In this document: piece by piece, positions 9,906 to 20,441 of the stretch | How the letters are laid out: each line of letters opens with the position of its first letter | How positions within the stretch are numbered: position 1 is the first letter of the stretch | Assembly: GCA_035610365.1 (NCBI GenBank) | Contig: CM069432.1 | Coordinates: 231,592,532-231,656,531, forward strand | Reading direction: 5' to 3' | Origin: Aquatica leii | Lineage: Eukaryota > Arthropoda > Insecta > Coleoptera > Lampyridae | DNA length: 64,000 nucleotides | The notes under the pieces: generated by a model | Told to the model about the DNA's origin: nothing | Databases searched by the model: none | Seen by the model: only the letters and a program-made list of their open reading frames with translations | Translations under genes and position numbers: made by a program

Positions 9906-12263
9906 TTTATAACGATGGAAGTTTACAGTACAGTTAATTTCTTTACTGTTTACGTTTGTTACTTCTATTACATTAATTCACATACTTATAAAGTTCACGA
10001 ACACAAGGAGAACAAAATGTTACACAAATTTGCACCGTCAGTATGTACGTCTCGTTATAAAAGTCTCATAACTAAAAGAGCGACAACTAACTCGGTTGTT
10101 CCGGCGATTGATTCGTAAGTTTCGTGGTATTGAATTATAAAATGAACTCAAAAAAGCGCCAAACCGATGAAAGACTAGGGTGCGAGACACCGTTTAAATC
10201 TATCCGCAGCTCAAATAGCACAAATGAGAAGACAGAAGTGGTAACACAGAGTATATTTATTTTATCACAGGCAGCAGTTCACGTTGGAAGAAAGTACACA
10301 CGTATATTTATATAGATTTTATCAAACGCTAGCACGTAGATCTGTACCACAGACAAAATATAAACTACACCTTCGACCAGGCAACACGTCGTACAATAAA
10401 GTGACCTAGTTGGCTTAACTTTTACATTCAGAAAAGGAATGACATTCGTTAATTAAAATACAGAAATACGAAAAACAAATTTTAAATTAGAAAACGAAAT
10501 TTTGGAAGATAATATAATCTTCTTAATGCTGCTATTAGACAACCATAACCAGAATATCGTAAAACATAAACGTAACATATGATAATCTTGAAATTCCTTA
10601 CTATCCAAATTAAGTTACTTCGAGCGTAACGGATTAAATAATTATTTTTTGTAACCATATCAAAAAAAAAAACGGAAATTCTTCGAAAATGTGACGTTCA
10701 AACTAAGATCTGACGTCCATAAGTCGAATCGAATATCGCATTCCAAAAATAAAAGTCAAAAACGTAATGTACGTACGTATCCAATAGTATATTGTATAAT
10801 GAGTAAGGAATGGTCGTCATTGCCAACAAGTACGAAAATTTGCAACAGAGCCGAAGGCGAGGTTGGCAATTCGTACGAGTTGGCAATACACATTCCTTAC
10901 AAATTATACGCTATACTTTTTCTACGGCTCTATATTTAATTAGTAATCAAAGTTAAACAGAATTTTACGAAAAGAAATAACGCAGAAAATAAATAAATTA
11001 ATTTAAAAATTTGTATTGGTAATACCTAAAATGACAATTAAAAAATTATGTCAAAACTTATATTTATTTTATGTCAACTTGACAGCGTTTATACTATTAG
11101 TTATCTGTTATTATTATTATTTAATTCTTGTTTTTTACTTATCTCTAGTTAAAGAAATGGTGAGTATAATTTACTTGTTTTAAATACATGTAATTTTAGT
11201 TAACTTCAAATCATTTAGTTTGGAATTTTTTTTAATACATTAATTTCAAGCATAACCTAATATGAATGAGCTGCATTAGTTTAATAAGTACTAATAATTC
11301 AATGACAAGATTTTGGTTTTGGAGCCAGTAAATTAAAGAAATCTATTCATGCCGAAGCCTGAATTGTTAACAATGTCGTCAAGTTCCGACAAATGTTGAT
11401 ATATGATAGTTTTTCCTAGAAGCTTCAACCGAATAACATGTGGAGGTGAATTACAAAGCAAATAAGGTCAATTTGTAAATGTTTAACGATAATTTGTAAT
11501 TAATAAATGTTATTCTTAGGAATGAAGGTTTACAAACTAAGAAGGTAATAAGAACATTGCAGTTAAAAAATTTAAAAAATTTCCTTTTAGAAAATGCAAG
11601 ATAGTTAATTATCCTAATGGATCTAATGTGCTGCAATAATCTTTACTGCAAAATTAGTTTAAATATGAGAAATGAATTGTTAACAAAACAAGTGATTAAG
11701 TGCTTTTGCTTATAATTACATCTAAATATCAAATTTTGTATAAAATGTATAAACCAATGGTTTGCATTAGTCTTGTAACAATTGATTATATCTATGTTTA
11801 TCTAGTGTTATTTATTATAAGGTAAGTCCAAAGTGTTTGTGATTAAATTTTTAACAAGGTAGAGATAATAACAATAAATAGATTATTTTTATAAGATTAA
11901 AATATAATATGTGGTAAAAGTATACATAAATACTTATGAAAACTGCATTATTATAAAGATAAATAATAAACAGATATTAAGCATGTGCGAAAGAAACATT
12001 TTGGTATCGTGCAAGTATCGATGAACACCAAAAAATAATTGGTTACTTCTGAATTGTTATGCAGTTCAAAAAACTGATAGATTATCTAATAAATACTAAT
12101 TTCTTTAAGTTAATTTGAGCATGTTATTTTATAAAATGAGTAAATTTATTTCAAGCATTGGATTACTGAATCTGTTTTATAACACTGCAAAAGCAAAAGT
12201 CCGATAAATTACTAACAACAGTTCCTTCCCATCAAAAGAAAACTCTACAAGAAAACAAGTAGC
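9906..12263. other. AT-rich spacer with one imperfect inverted repeat
   Basis: Apart from the inverted repeat at 10787-10917, nothing is recognisable. The short frames at 9870-10118, 10124-10315 and 11451-11636 have no domain and look like chance. Confidence 0.5.
10787..10917. repeat. Imperfect inverted repeat (stem-loop)
   Basis: Left arm contains GTATAATGAGTAAGGAATG and TTGCCAAC. The right arm contains their near complements, TTGGCAATACACATTCCT followed by TACAAATTATAC. Arms are about 45-50 bp with several mismatches around a spacer of roughly 25 bp. It could be a small foldback element. The open frames on both strands here are by-products of the symmetry. Confidence 0.6.
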
Positions 12264-13382
12264 TACCCAGTAAACACAAAATTGATAATGTTTAGTAACA
12301 GTTTCAAAACAAAAAATTTATGATTCACTCTTGTTTCAAACATAAAAGAAACCTAACTGCAATAAAATAGCTATAAGTCCATCGCTGTTTCACTTATTTG
12401 AATCAGTATAGTTTCGGTATTTTAAATTCAAATCTGTTGCAAACTAAATGTTGCATTCGGTTTACGTTTTAAAAGCTTCGTTCTTGAACTGATACTAAAT
12501 GATTGATACATGTATGATTTTTTTGTTTCAATAATGAACTAAAACAATTCTTTCAATAATATAATTATACATTTTCGAATGCACTTTTCAAATTTTATTG
12601 CACAATAAATATTTTTAAATACAATATCACATTGAGTTTTTTACATATTGCAACTTTCCTAGATGTGGTCTTTTCAAACAAACTTAATATAAATATCACT
12701 TTAGCAATCATTAGAAAGTTATAAAAACACTATGAATACCTTTAGCTGTACATAATCGTATAGAAAACTTGAAGAATTGAACTGTAATTATAAATCATCA
12801 GATTTACGCAATAATCTACCTTAACGCAACCATGTGTGTTAATTTACATTTTTTTTTAAAACAAATTAAAACATGATACATAAAGAACAGAAATGATAAT
12901 AATATCGATTACATTTATGGATTATAATAAAATGTTTCGACTTACCGTTTATTGTTCCATTTCGTAATTGTACACACAGCATCACTTATCAAACTGCAAC
13001 CGAACAAATGAAAAGATATCAATTTGCAGCGCAAGCGTTGACGACAGTAATCAAAAGTATAGCAACGACTAATGCTGACTAATGACAAAGTATTCGATTT
13101 TCCTAGAACGATTCCACTGTTTTGAAAATAATTCAATCTTATTTCATCGATCTTTAACCAATTCTAGTTATTCAAAAAATATTCGGTTTTAATAAATCAG
13201 TTTTTAGACGGTTGCTGATTATGGGAAAAGAATTGCAAGTACTGAAACGGTTTAAAACTGATTGTGAAAAATCGGAACTCTACATGTAAATGATATACAA
13301 ATGGAGCTAACACGAAACAACGTAATGAAACAATTGTTTTAATTTTGTGACTGTAACAGTTTCAATCCGTGTTTACTGGGTA
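12264..13382. mobile_element. Non-autonomous TIR transposon, copy 2 (inverted)
   Basis: Ends are TACCCAGTAAACAC and GTGTTTACTGGGTA, identical to copy 1 at 2304-3245, and the interior runs in the opposite orientation. At 1119 bp it is about 180 bp longer than copy 1. The extra sequence lies around 12650-12950, so one copy has lost or gained an internal block. No transposase is recognisable. Confidence 0.75.
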
Positions 13383-13624
13383 GGTTCCAAATTAGAAGTT
13401 TTTACTTATTCTAATAACCTTGAACTTCTAAAATATATTCATTACAAGAAAGTCACCACTAAATGTCAACGTTACGAATATAACCTAAGATATGTAATTT
13501 ATAAATCACTCTTTTTACGCTACAGGTAAAAGTAATGCAATTGATTTTGTTTTCCAATTTTATAATTTGTGATGCATGAAATATTTGTTAAAGTCTTCTA
13601 AATTATGTTCTTATAATTCATTAT

Positions 13625-13682
13625 CCTGTACGTTAATGGGTTTGACCTGTACGGAAATGACTTTGACCTGTACGGAAATGAA
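13625..13682. repeat. Short tandem repeat, 21-bp unit
   Basis: About 2.7 copies of a 21-bp unit containing CCTGTACGGAAATG and TTTGA. The first copy differs (CCTGTACGTTAATG). The array ends at AAATTAGAC. Confidence 0.75.
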
Positions 13683-14372
13683 ATTAGACAATCACAATGG
13701 ACAACGTTGCTTAATCGCAAATAAACATACAATGTATGTAATTATCTGTTAGTCGTAGAAAAAACAAATTTTCGTATCCAAAAACAAAATTACAGGTACA
13801 GAAATAAGTATTGTAAAAATAAAAACGTAGCCGTAAAGTGTAAATATATTCGTAACGCAAAAATGTAAAAGTAATGGAAAAACTAAAAAGCAAATTCCAA
13901 TGTTACATCATACGTATAGAACAAACAAAAAACTTACCGTTTAAATTACGGGTTTGTCTATATTAAAAACGAATGCATATTTTGTCGCAAGAAAAACGGA
14001 TTATCAACGTAATAACAAAAACAGCAGAGCACATTTTAAATTCAAGATGTGAACGTTGTTCTGTGATTGCAGGGTTGCACCGGAGTACGGCGCAAAAATT
14101 AATTGAAAAGATGGCTAGAAATGCATGTGTAATCCGTAAATACGTTGCGCAGAATGATTTGCATATACAATGAATAAAAAAAGGGTAATTAAAATCAGAA
14201 GTATTCAATCGAAAAAATATGTACGTTACACTGAACAGGTCTGATGTTTGAGATTGTTTTTTTTTTTTAATACTATATTCAAAAATTGAGATAGTTTCTT
14301 GAATAGTTTCTGCCAAAAGTGGTAGTACAATAACAATATTTAGATTAATTGATTGATATGGATTCTGACAAT
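13683..14372. other. Spacer, unassigned open frames
   Basis: Frames at 13711-13893, 13963-14316 and 13973-14173 overlap on opposite strands. None has a motif I can name. The plus frame (MHILSQEKR start) has two Cys in RCERCSV, too little for a call. Confidence 0.4.
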
Positions 14373-14413
14373 TTTTTTTAGAGGTAAGACTCTACGTCTT
14401 ACCTCTAAAAAAA
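14373..14413. repeat. Perfect 18-bp hairpin with 5-nt loop
   Basis: TTTTTTTAGAGGTAAGAC at 14373-14390 and its exact complement at 14396-14413 enclose the loop TCTAC. Perfect pairing in otherwise unstructured AT-rich DNA. Its role is unknown; it is not linked to a visible gene. Confidence 0.85.
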
Positions 14414-14994
14414 TTCTTCTTCAAAATAGTTCCAGGAAATTCCGCCTCTTCCCGTCTTCATCGTATTTTTTTTAATAATTACGTTTTTTTTACACTTGCG
14501 ATTTTATCAGCTTTTCAAGACAGCGTGGCGATTTTCTTCAAATTTTCTTTTAATTTTTCTTCACAAGACCTTTTTTTTAATTTTGAAGTCACCAAAGTCA
14601 ATTTTCAGAACTTTATATTCCTATACTAATAATTTAGTTGTTTCCTTTTCCCAACGCTAAGTTTTTTTTAGTGCTCTTCTCATCAATATTGTTAACTACA
14701 TCGTGTTTTTTAGAAATAAATTTTTTAAAATAGTGAGAATTAAAATATACTCTGTGCCCTAAAAAATGCAACATTAAGAAGGCGTTAGAATTTTTGTACT
14801 AAACTTGGCAGAAATGTTTAACTACTGAAAAATAGTAATTAATTAAAATTGCATTCAAAATAATTTAGAATCCATGGAAAATTTTACGTTTTACTTGTTG
14901 TTAAATTGAAATTATCGGGTATATTTCTTAAGAGATTAAGTCGAATTTGGTATTGTTTGTGGTTGCAATTTTTTTGTTTTTCTGTTCTTCTTTG

Positions 14995-15357
14995 AGTAGA
15001 CGAGCAAGTAGACGGCCAAGACAAACAAATGTGGTCCAGAGCCGCTATCTTCGTTTAATGGCATTAAGAGACCGCTTCTCGAGTACAAGATCAATAGCCG
15101 ATCAATGGTTTCAAAACGAAAGACGTCTTGTACCCCTTCGTACAGTTTACCGTTCAATTAGAGATTTTGGTTTGCAGTCCTATCGACCAAATATTGTGCT
15201 TCCGCGTACGGCTCGTTATCGACAGCAACGTTTAGAGCAGTGTATCTTGCGACTGGATTGGGACGTGGAATGGCATAGGGTGACGAATCTTGATTCTACT
15301 TGAGAATGTACGATGGTCTCATGATGGTCAGACGTAGACGTGGAGAACGTCGCAATG
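14995..15357 (+). pseudogene. Tc1-like transposase, N-terminal half
   Basis: Reads RRPRQTNVVQSRYLRLMALR, DRFSSTRSIADQWFQNERR, LRTVYRSIRDFGLQSYRP and LRLDWDVEWHRV, the second DNA-binding domain and linker of Tc1-like transposases. Next comes DES-FYLRMYDG, holding the first catalytic Asp, with a stop replacing the Arg codon after DES. The start at 14947 is not believable: the residues before RRPRQ are hydrophobic noise and the first helix-turn-helix is missing. The frame breaks at 15358 where the Copia LTR begins. The second half resumes at 19840. Confidence 0.85.
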
Positions 15358-15359
15358 TG

Positions 15360-15560
15360 TGTTAATATTGTATTCATTTGAATTGCATGCTTTATTTATA
15401 AGTTAAAATAAACTATATGCGCAATCGCTAAAAGCCTAGCGCCAGAATTCTCAAGAGAATTGTAGTTAAGTTAGTTGCGTATAAATACTGAGTGAAAAGT
15501 TTCTGTTTGTTAGATACAATAGAAATTTCACAATTTATCGTCGGTTTCATGCCTGGACTA
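15360..15560 (+). repeat. Copia 5' LTR (3' part diverged)
   Basis: Matches the 3' LTR from TGTTAATATTG through GCGTATAAATACT (to about 15490), then diverges. The right edge is therefore approximate. Confidence 0.7.
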
Positions 15561-15608
15561 AGAAGATTACAGTTTTCAGGAATGTTATGTTTAAAGAAGA
15601 ATTATTAA

Positions 15609-17802
15609 CCCTAGTAGCACAAAATATACGTAATATATTAGTAAATAACATCTGGTAAATATTTAAATGTCACACTTTTTTATATTGGCCATTTATTGTA
15701 ATGTTATATCAATAATTTATATAAAATAAATATTTTTTAAATATTAGTTATAAATATCTTCTAAATTAATGTTTTGAATATATGGAATATAGATGTAAAT
15801 GTCGTCTCAAAATTTGTTTCCAATATATGGGAAATATTACTTTTTAATCTGTTCTAGATGTATCTCACTATTATTTGTGAAATATTTATTAAATATATAC
15901 CTACTACATATATGTATGTTTGCAAATTATATTTAATCTGATCTTTTTTTTGCTACGCAGTTTTTATTAAACCGTATTGAAACACTGCAGATTTTCTGTA
16001 AAAACAAGTTTATTTATAAAAATGACACTAACAAAATAAAATTATAAATGATGAATAAAACATAAATATAAAATCTGTATACATTATAAATATTATTAAA
16101 AAATCAGTACACAAAAAAATTGTATCCTAAAATTACTTATTACTATCATCACATATTGCGTAGGTACCGCATAAATGTTATAAATTCTGCCAAATATAAC
16201 GCAACGGATTTATCTATGTAACATCCATTATATTAGGATTTCGTCTTGTGATGGTATCTGAAAAAAGAACACACAATTAAGATTTACTCTACCAAGTTGT
16301 ATTAAAAAATCTACATTTTATAATAATAATTATGAAATGCATTAAAATGTATTAAAGTTATTTTAATTGGTATGAAATATACCGACAAATTGTTTTAGTT
16401 TGAATTTTTCAATAAAGAAACTATGAAGACATTTTTTTTTAAATATGGCTTACAGAAATTTCAACAGCATCATTATTTCTATTTATTTAATCACTTCAAT
16501 AAAACATCTACTATATATTGTAATGTTTGTCTTCTTACCGACTAGTATGAATTAATGAAATTACTAAAAACTTCAAACATGATTAGTTTTAAAAGTACAC
16601 AAAAGCATTTTCATGGGATTGCTATTCAAAAAATTATGATAATATTCAAACAAATTTTAGAAACTGTTTTTTGCATATATTTACTTGATTTTTTGCTTTC
16701 TTGTATTAAGAAAACATGATGCAAAAATAAAAAATAAGAAAATTAAAAGGCATTTACCTGATTATATAATTACGTTGCACTAAAATTCGATATAAAAATT
16801 TAAACTTTGCAAACTGCAAACACGAAATCCAAATGCATATGAGTAAAGACTACTTTCCTTATTCTTGTTCAGGGTCTATGCAACTGTTTCTGACCTATAT
16901 GCCCAAAAGCAAGTAAATCATATACTTGTTAGACGGTTAAGACGTTCAATGCAAAGAATTCTACGAAATTTACTATAAGGTGTACTTTGTGTAAACCCGT
17001 TTAGAATCCCACAAAAATATTTGTAAAAGATAACTTTTAAAATCATAAATACTTACTAGCATTACTAGTAATTTGACAACAGAATTACAATACCTTGTCT
17101 AAAATTTCTTTGCAGCAAATGTAGTTTATTATTGTAAAATTCTTTTAGTTATAACGCAATTGATTTTTCAATTCAATTTAAACGCAGATATCTCGATTTC
17201 ATATTCTCTTTGTGTAATTTTTCGATAATTAAATTGCGTTTCTTATACAATTTTTAACAGATTACATACTATGATTTTGGATTACCTTTTATAAAATATA
17301 CGCACATAAAAATACTTTTTAAAATAAGCAAATTGATATCGTGAGAACATCGTGTTTAACATCTATAAATACGTAAATTTAAAAGTAAAAGCAAAAAAAA
17401 ATTAGATACTGATTAAACATAAATATTAACTTTATATATAATTATAATATATATTTTATGTCAGTCAAACTTTGAAAAACATTTGTAACTTTAGAATATG
17501 CGAACGATATTGTTAGTACATATTTTTATAACATTGTTTTTATCTAGTTTTAAAATATTTAGAATACATTTTCTATATCTTGCAATAAGTATCTAGCTTT
17601 AAAATATTTACCTGATGTCATGTAAATCTTGAAAACATTTGAGATTTTAAAATATATCAATGCTATTGTACGTATATATTTTCAGAATTATACACTTTAA
17701 CAACATCAAGAATATATCTATTACACCAAGCAATATTTAACCGACTTTGAATGTTGTACCAAGATCATTAGAATATCCTACATATATTTTGTGCTACTAG
17801 GG
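15609..17802. mobile_element. TIR element nested in the Copia element
   Basis: Left tip CCCTAGTAGCACAAAATATA at 15609 and right tip TATTTTGTGCTACTAGGG ending at 17802 are an inverted pair of about 20 bp. The 2.2 kb between them is extremely AT-rich and has no coding frame. Within its right part, blocks around 17469 and 17628 (each with GAAAAACATTTG or GAAAACATTTGAG) repeat about 160 bp apart. Flanking bases are AA on both sides; a longer target duplication is not evident. Superfamily unassigned. Confidence 0.65.
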
Positions 17803-17810
17803 AAGTTACA

Positions 17811-19538
17811 ATGGCATTAGACACAAGTGAGGATGTAGGTGTGGAAGATGGGTCCCCACCAAAAGAGCAAGTAGACGATGTAGAAGTTGAAGTACCAACT
17901 AACACTTATCAACTTCGACAACGAGAAAGAATTCAGCAACCAAAAAGATATGATGATTACGAAATCAGTTATTATGCCAAATTTGTTAAAGTGGATGTGC
18001 CAAAATCGTATAAAGCAGCAATGTCAAGCAGTTATGCAGAAAAATGGAAAGAATCGATTAACGATTAATTAAAAGCTCTCAATAAGAATAAAACGTGGAA
18101 AGTAATACCTAAGCCAGAAAATAAGAAGATAATTGACTGCAAATGGGTATTGCAGGTTAAACGCAGCCGAAACGGAGACATCACTACGTATAAATCAAGA
18201 TTATGTGCAAAAGGAATCTCACAAATACAAGGTATTGACTATAACGAAACGTTTCAGCCAACAACGAGGTACGATTCAATAAGAGTAATGTTAGCTACAA
18301 CAGCTCGAAAAAGTTATAAAATTATAGAATTCGACATAAAAAATGCATTTTTAAATGGCCCTCTACATGAAGAAGTGTGCATGTCAGCATTAGAAGAAGC
18401 TAATATAAATTCGCATTTTGTATGTAAATAAATCTCTCTATAGACTGAAACAGGCACCCCGATGCTGGAATCTTTCGATAACTTTCTGAAGACTCCTGGG
18501 TTTGTGCAATGTGCTTCAGATAAATGTATCTACAGAGGACAATTCAATGATACTAAAGTTTGGTAGCATTGTTTGTTAATAATGGGTTACTAATAAGTGA
18601 GAATAAAACTATGATAGATTGGGTTCTATTAAAACTAAAGGACAAATTCAAAGGAAGAATTAGTGATTTAAGTTATTTTGTAGGTTTAGAAATATTAAGA
18701 GATAAAGACAACAATTCAATCAGTATACATCAAGCAAATTATATTAAACAAGTAATTCAAAGGTTTCAATTAGAAGATGCAAAACCAGTTGAGATACCAG
18801 CTGAACCTAGTACGGAAAGGATGAGCAGTCAACTACCATTTGAAAACAAGAAAATCCCATATCGAGAAACAGTGGGAGCTCTCATGTCTATAGCACTTGT
18901 AACCAGACCTGATATCATGTTTGCAGTTGGAGTTGTAAATAGGTTTTTAGAAAAACTATGATTTAACACATTGGAATGCTGTTAAACAAGTAATACGATA
19001 TTTAAAAAATACATTGAATTATGGTATTCAGTACAAAACTGAGCCAGAATATTGTGATGTAGTGGGTTATACAGACTCTGACTTTGCAAATGATCCTAAC
19101 AATCGCAAGTCAACTTCCGTATATGTTTTTAAGATTAATGGAGGACCGGGTAAAAGGTCGAGCTAACGTCAACAAACTGTAACACTGTCAACAGTAGAGG
19201 CAGAGTATGTTGCAACTGTAAATGCAACAAGATAAGCAGTCTGGTTGCGGCAACTTTTAAAAAACATTGAAAAAGATTGTAAAAATTCCATCCTATTGTA
19301 GGTAGACAACCAAAGTGCTGTAAAGTTAGTGCAAAATCCAACACCCCACAAACGCACAAAATATATAGATGTCAAATACCATTTTGTTCGAGAGAGGTAT
19401 AAAAACGGTGACATCGATGTGGTGTACATATCTACAGAATATCAAATTGCGGACATCATGACAAAACCCTTACGCAAAGAACGTTTTAAGAATTTAAGAA
19501 AACTGTGTGGACAAAAGTGTGTTTTATTAAATCATTAA
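17811..19538 (+). pseudogene. Copia pol: reverse transcriptase and RNase H
   Basis: Typical Ty1/copia RT landmarks are present: KTWKVIPKP, CKWVLQVKRSRNGDITTYKS, RLCAKGISQIQGIDYNETF, then EFDIKNAFLNGPLHEEV. The YVDD catalytic box reads FVNNGLLISENK, so both Asp positions are Asn. RNase H follows with GYTDSDFANDPNNRKSTS, TLSTVEAEYVA and VDNQSAVKLVQNPTPHKRTK, and the tail reads QIADIMTKPLRKERF. Stops and frameshifts occur near 18066, 18431-18560, 18961 and in the 19160-19310 stretch. Everything upstream of RT is missing. Copies of this state cannot encode an active enzyme. Confidence 0.88.
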
Positions 19539-19593
19539 TTTATTTTTTTTATTATGTGTATTACAATCAAATAAGGCCTGCAATTAGTGGGAG

Positions 19594-19839
19594 TGTTAAT
19601 ATTGTGGTCATTTGAATTGCATGCTTTACTTATAAGTTATAATAAAGTATATGCGCAGTCGCTGAAACCTTAGCGCCAGAATTGTAAAGGGAATTAGTAG
19701 TTATGTTAGTTGCGTATAAATACTCAGTATGTAAGTACTGTGTTTATTCTGTTGCATATTATCTCCATCTTTCACTTTACTACAATATATATTCATTAAC
19801 CACCTTCTGTGTTATTATTGCTTGTGTAGCAATCCAACA
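19594..19839 (+). repeat. Copia 3' LTR
   Basis: 246 bp from TGTTAATATTG to CAATCCAACA, with a GCGTATAAATACT promoter-like stretch in the middle. The Tc1 transposase frame resumes at its right edge. Confidence 0.8.
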
Positions 19840-20299
19840 GTTTTCTGTTGAGCAGCATGTTCACCATACTGTGGGGGTTATGGTATGGGGTGCTATTGTT
19901 TATGGAAGCAAGTCGCGGTAAAATTATTTACAGTAATTAAATGAATACAACATTATTATCCGAGGCAATATGATTGCCCGCCAATATGTTGATGAAGTGA
20001 TAATAATAGTTCTATTCCTCCAGGAGCTGGAGGACCCGATTTTCCAACAGGATAATGCTTGTCCCCATTGCTGCAAGACATTTTATAGAGCGCTTTCGCC
20101 TATTGAACATGTGTAGGACATCATGGGTAGAAGACTCAAGCAATTAGCTAATCCTCCACAGACATTAGAAGCTCTCCGGCATCAATTATAAATTGCCTGG
20201 GATGCAATACCTCAGGAAAAAATCGACTACCTGGTGGAATCCATACCAAGAAAGGTGCGGGAGTGTAAAAGCAATAGAGGTGGTCAAATACATGACTAA
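19840..20299 (+). pseudogene. Tc1-like transposase, C-terminal half
   Basis: Resumes the DDE domain with VEQHVHHTVGVMVWGAIVYG, then RGNMIARQYVDEVI, the second catalytic region DPIFQQDNACPH, and SPIEHV-DIMGRRLKQLANPP, where the Glu of the DD34E triad is kept and the following Trp codon is a stop. It ends IDYLVESIPRKVRECKSNRG and a TAA at 20297-20299. A short frameshifted gap lies between GSKSR and RGNM. Together with 14995-15357 this is one transposase split by Copia. Confidence 0.85.
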
Positions 20300-20441
20300 T
20301 AAATAATGCCTTTATCTTTTGTTTACTTTTTTTTTAAATTTTAATCAATTATTACCTTTGCCTAGATAAAGATTTCTGCCAAGCTTGGTCCAAAAATTCT
20401 AACGTTTTCTTAATGTTGCTTTTTTTATGTCACACAGTATA

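Larger units (their letters stand above)
15360..19839 (+). mobile_element. Copia (Ty1/copia) retrotransposon, internally deleted
   Basis: Bounded by LTRs starting TGTTAATATTG at 15360 and 19594. A purine-rich tract (TAGTGGGAG) precedes the right LTR. Only the C-terminal half of pol (RT and RNase H) remains. Gag, protease and integrase are absent, and where they should be there is an unrelated TIR element (15609-17802). The insertion splits the Tc1 transposase. I could not find a clean 5-bp target duplication at the two outer edges. Confidence 0.85.
14748..20439 (+). mobile_element. Tc1-like transposon, split by a Copia element
   Basis: The left end (TACTCTGTGCCC...GCAACATTAAG) and the right end (CTTAATGTTGC...CACACAGTA) are inverted repeats of about 75 bp. 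TA lies just outside at 14746-14747 and 20440-20441, the Tc1/mariner target duplication. The two halves of one transposase frame lie inside, at 14995-15357 and 19840-20299. Without the Copia insertion (15360-19839) the element would be about 1.2 kb, short for a Tc1 element because the N-terminal helix-turn-helix part is missing. Confidence 0.88.

Noticed and set aside
17887-18072. 61-codon frame
   Set aside because: Shadow of the Copia RT frame in another register.
19135-19429. Two minus-strand frames of 74 and 86 codons
   Set aside because: Antisense to the Copia RNase H domain.
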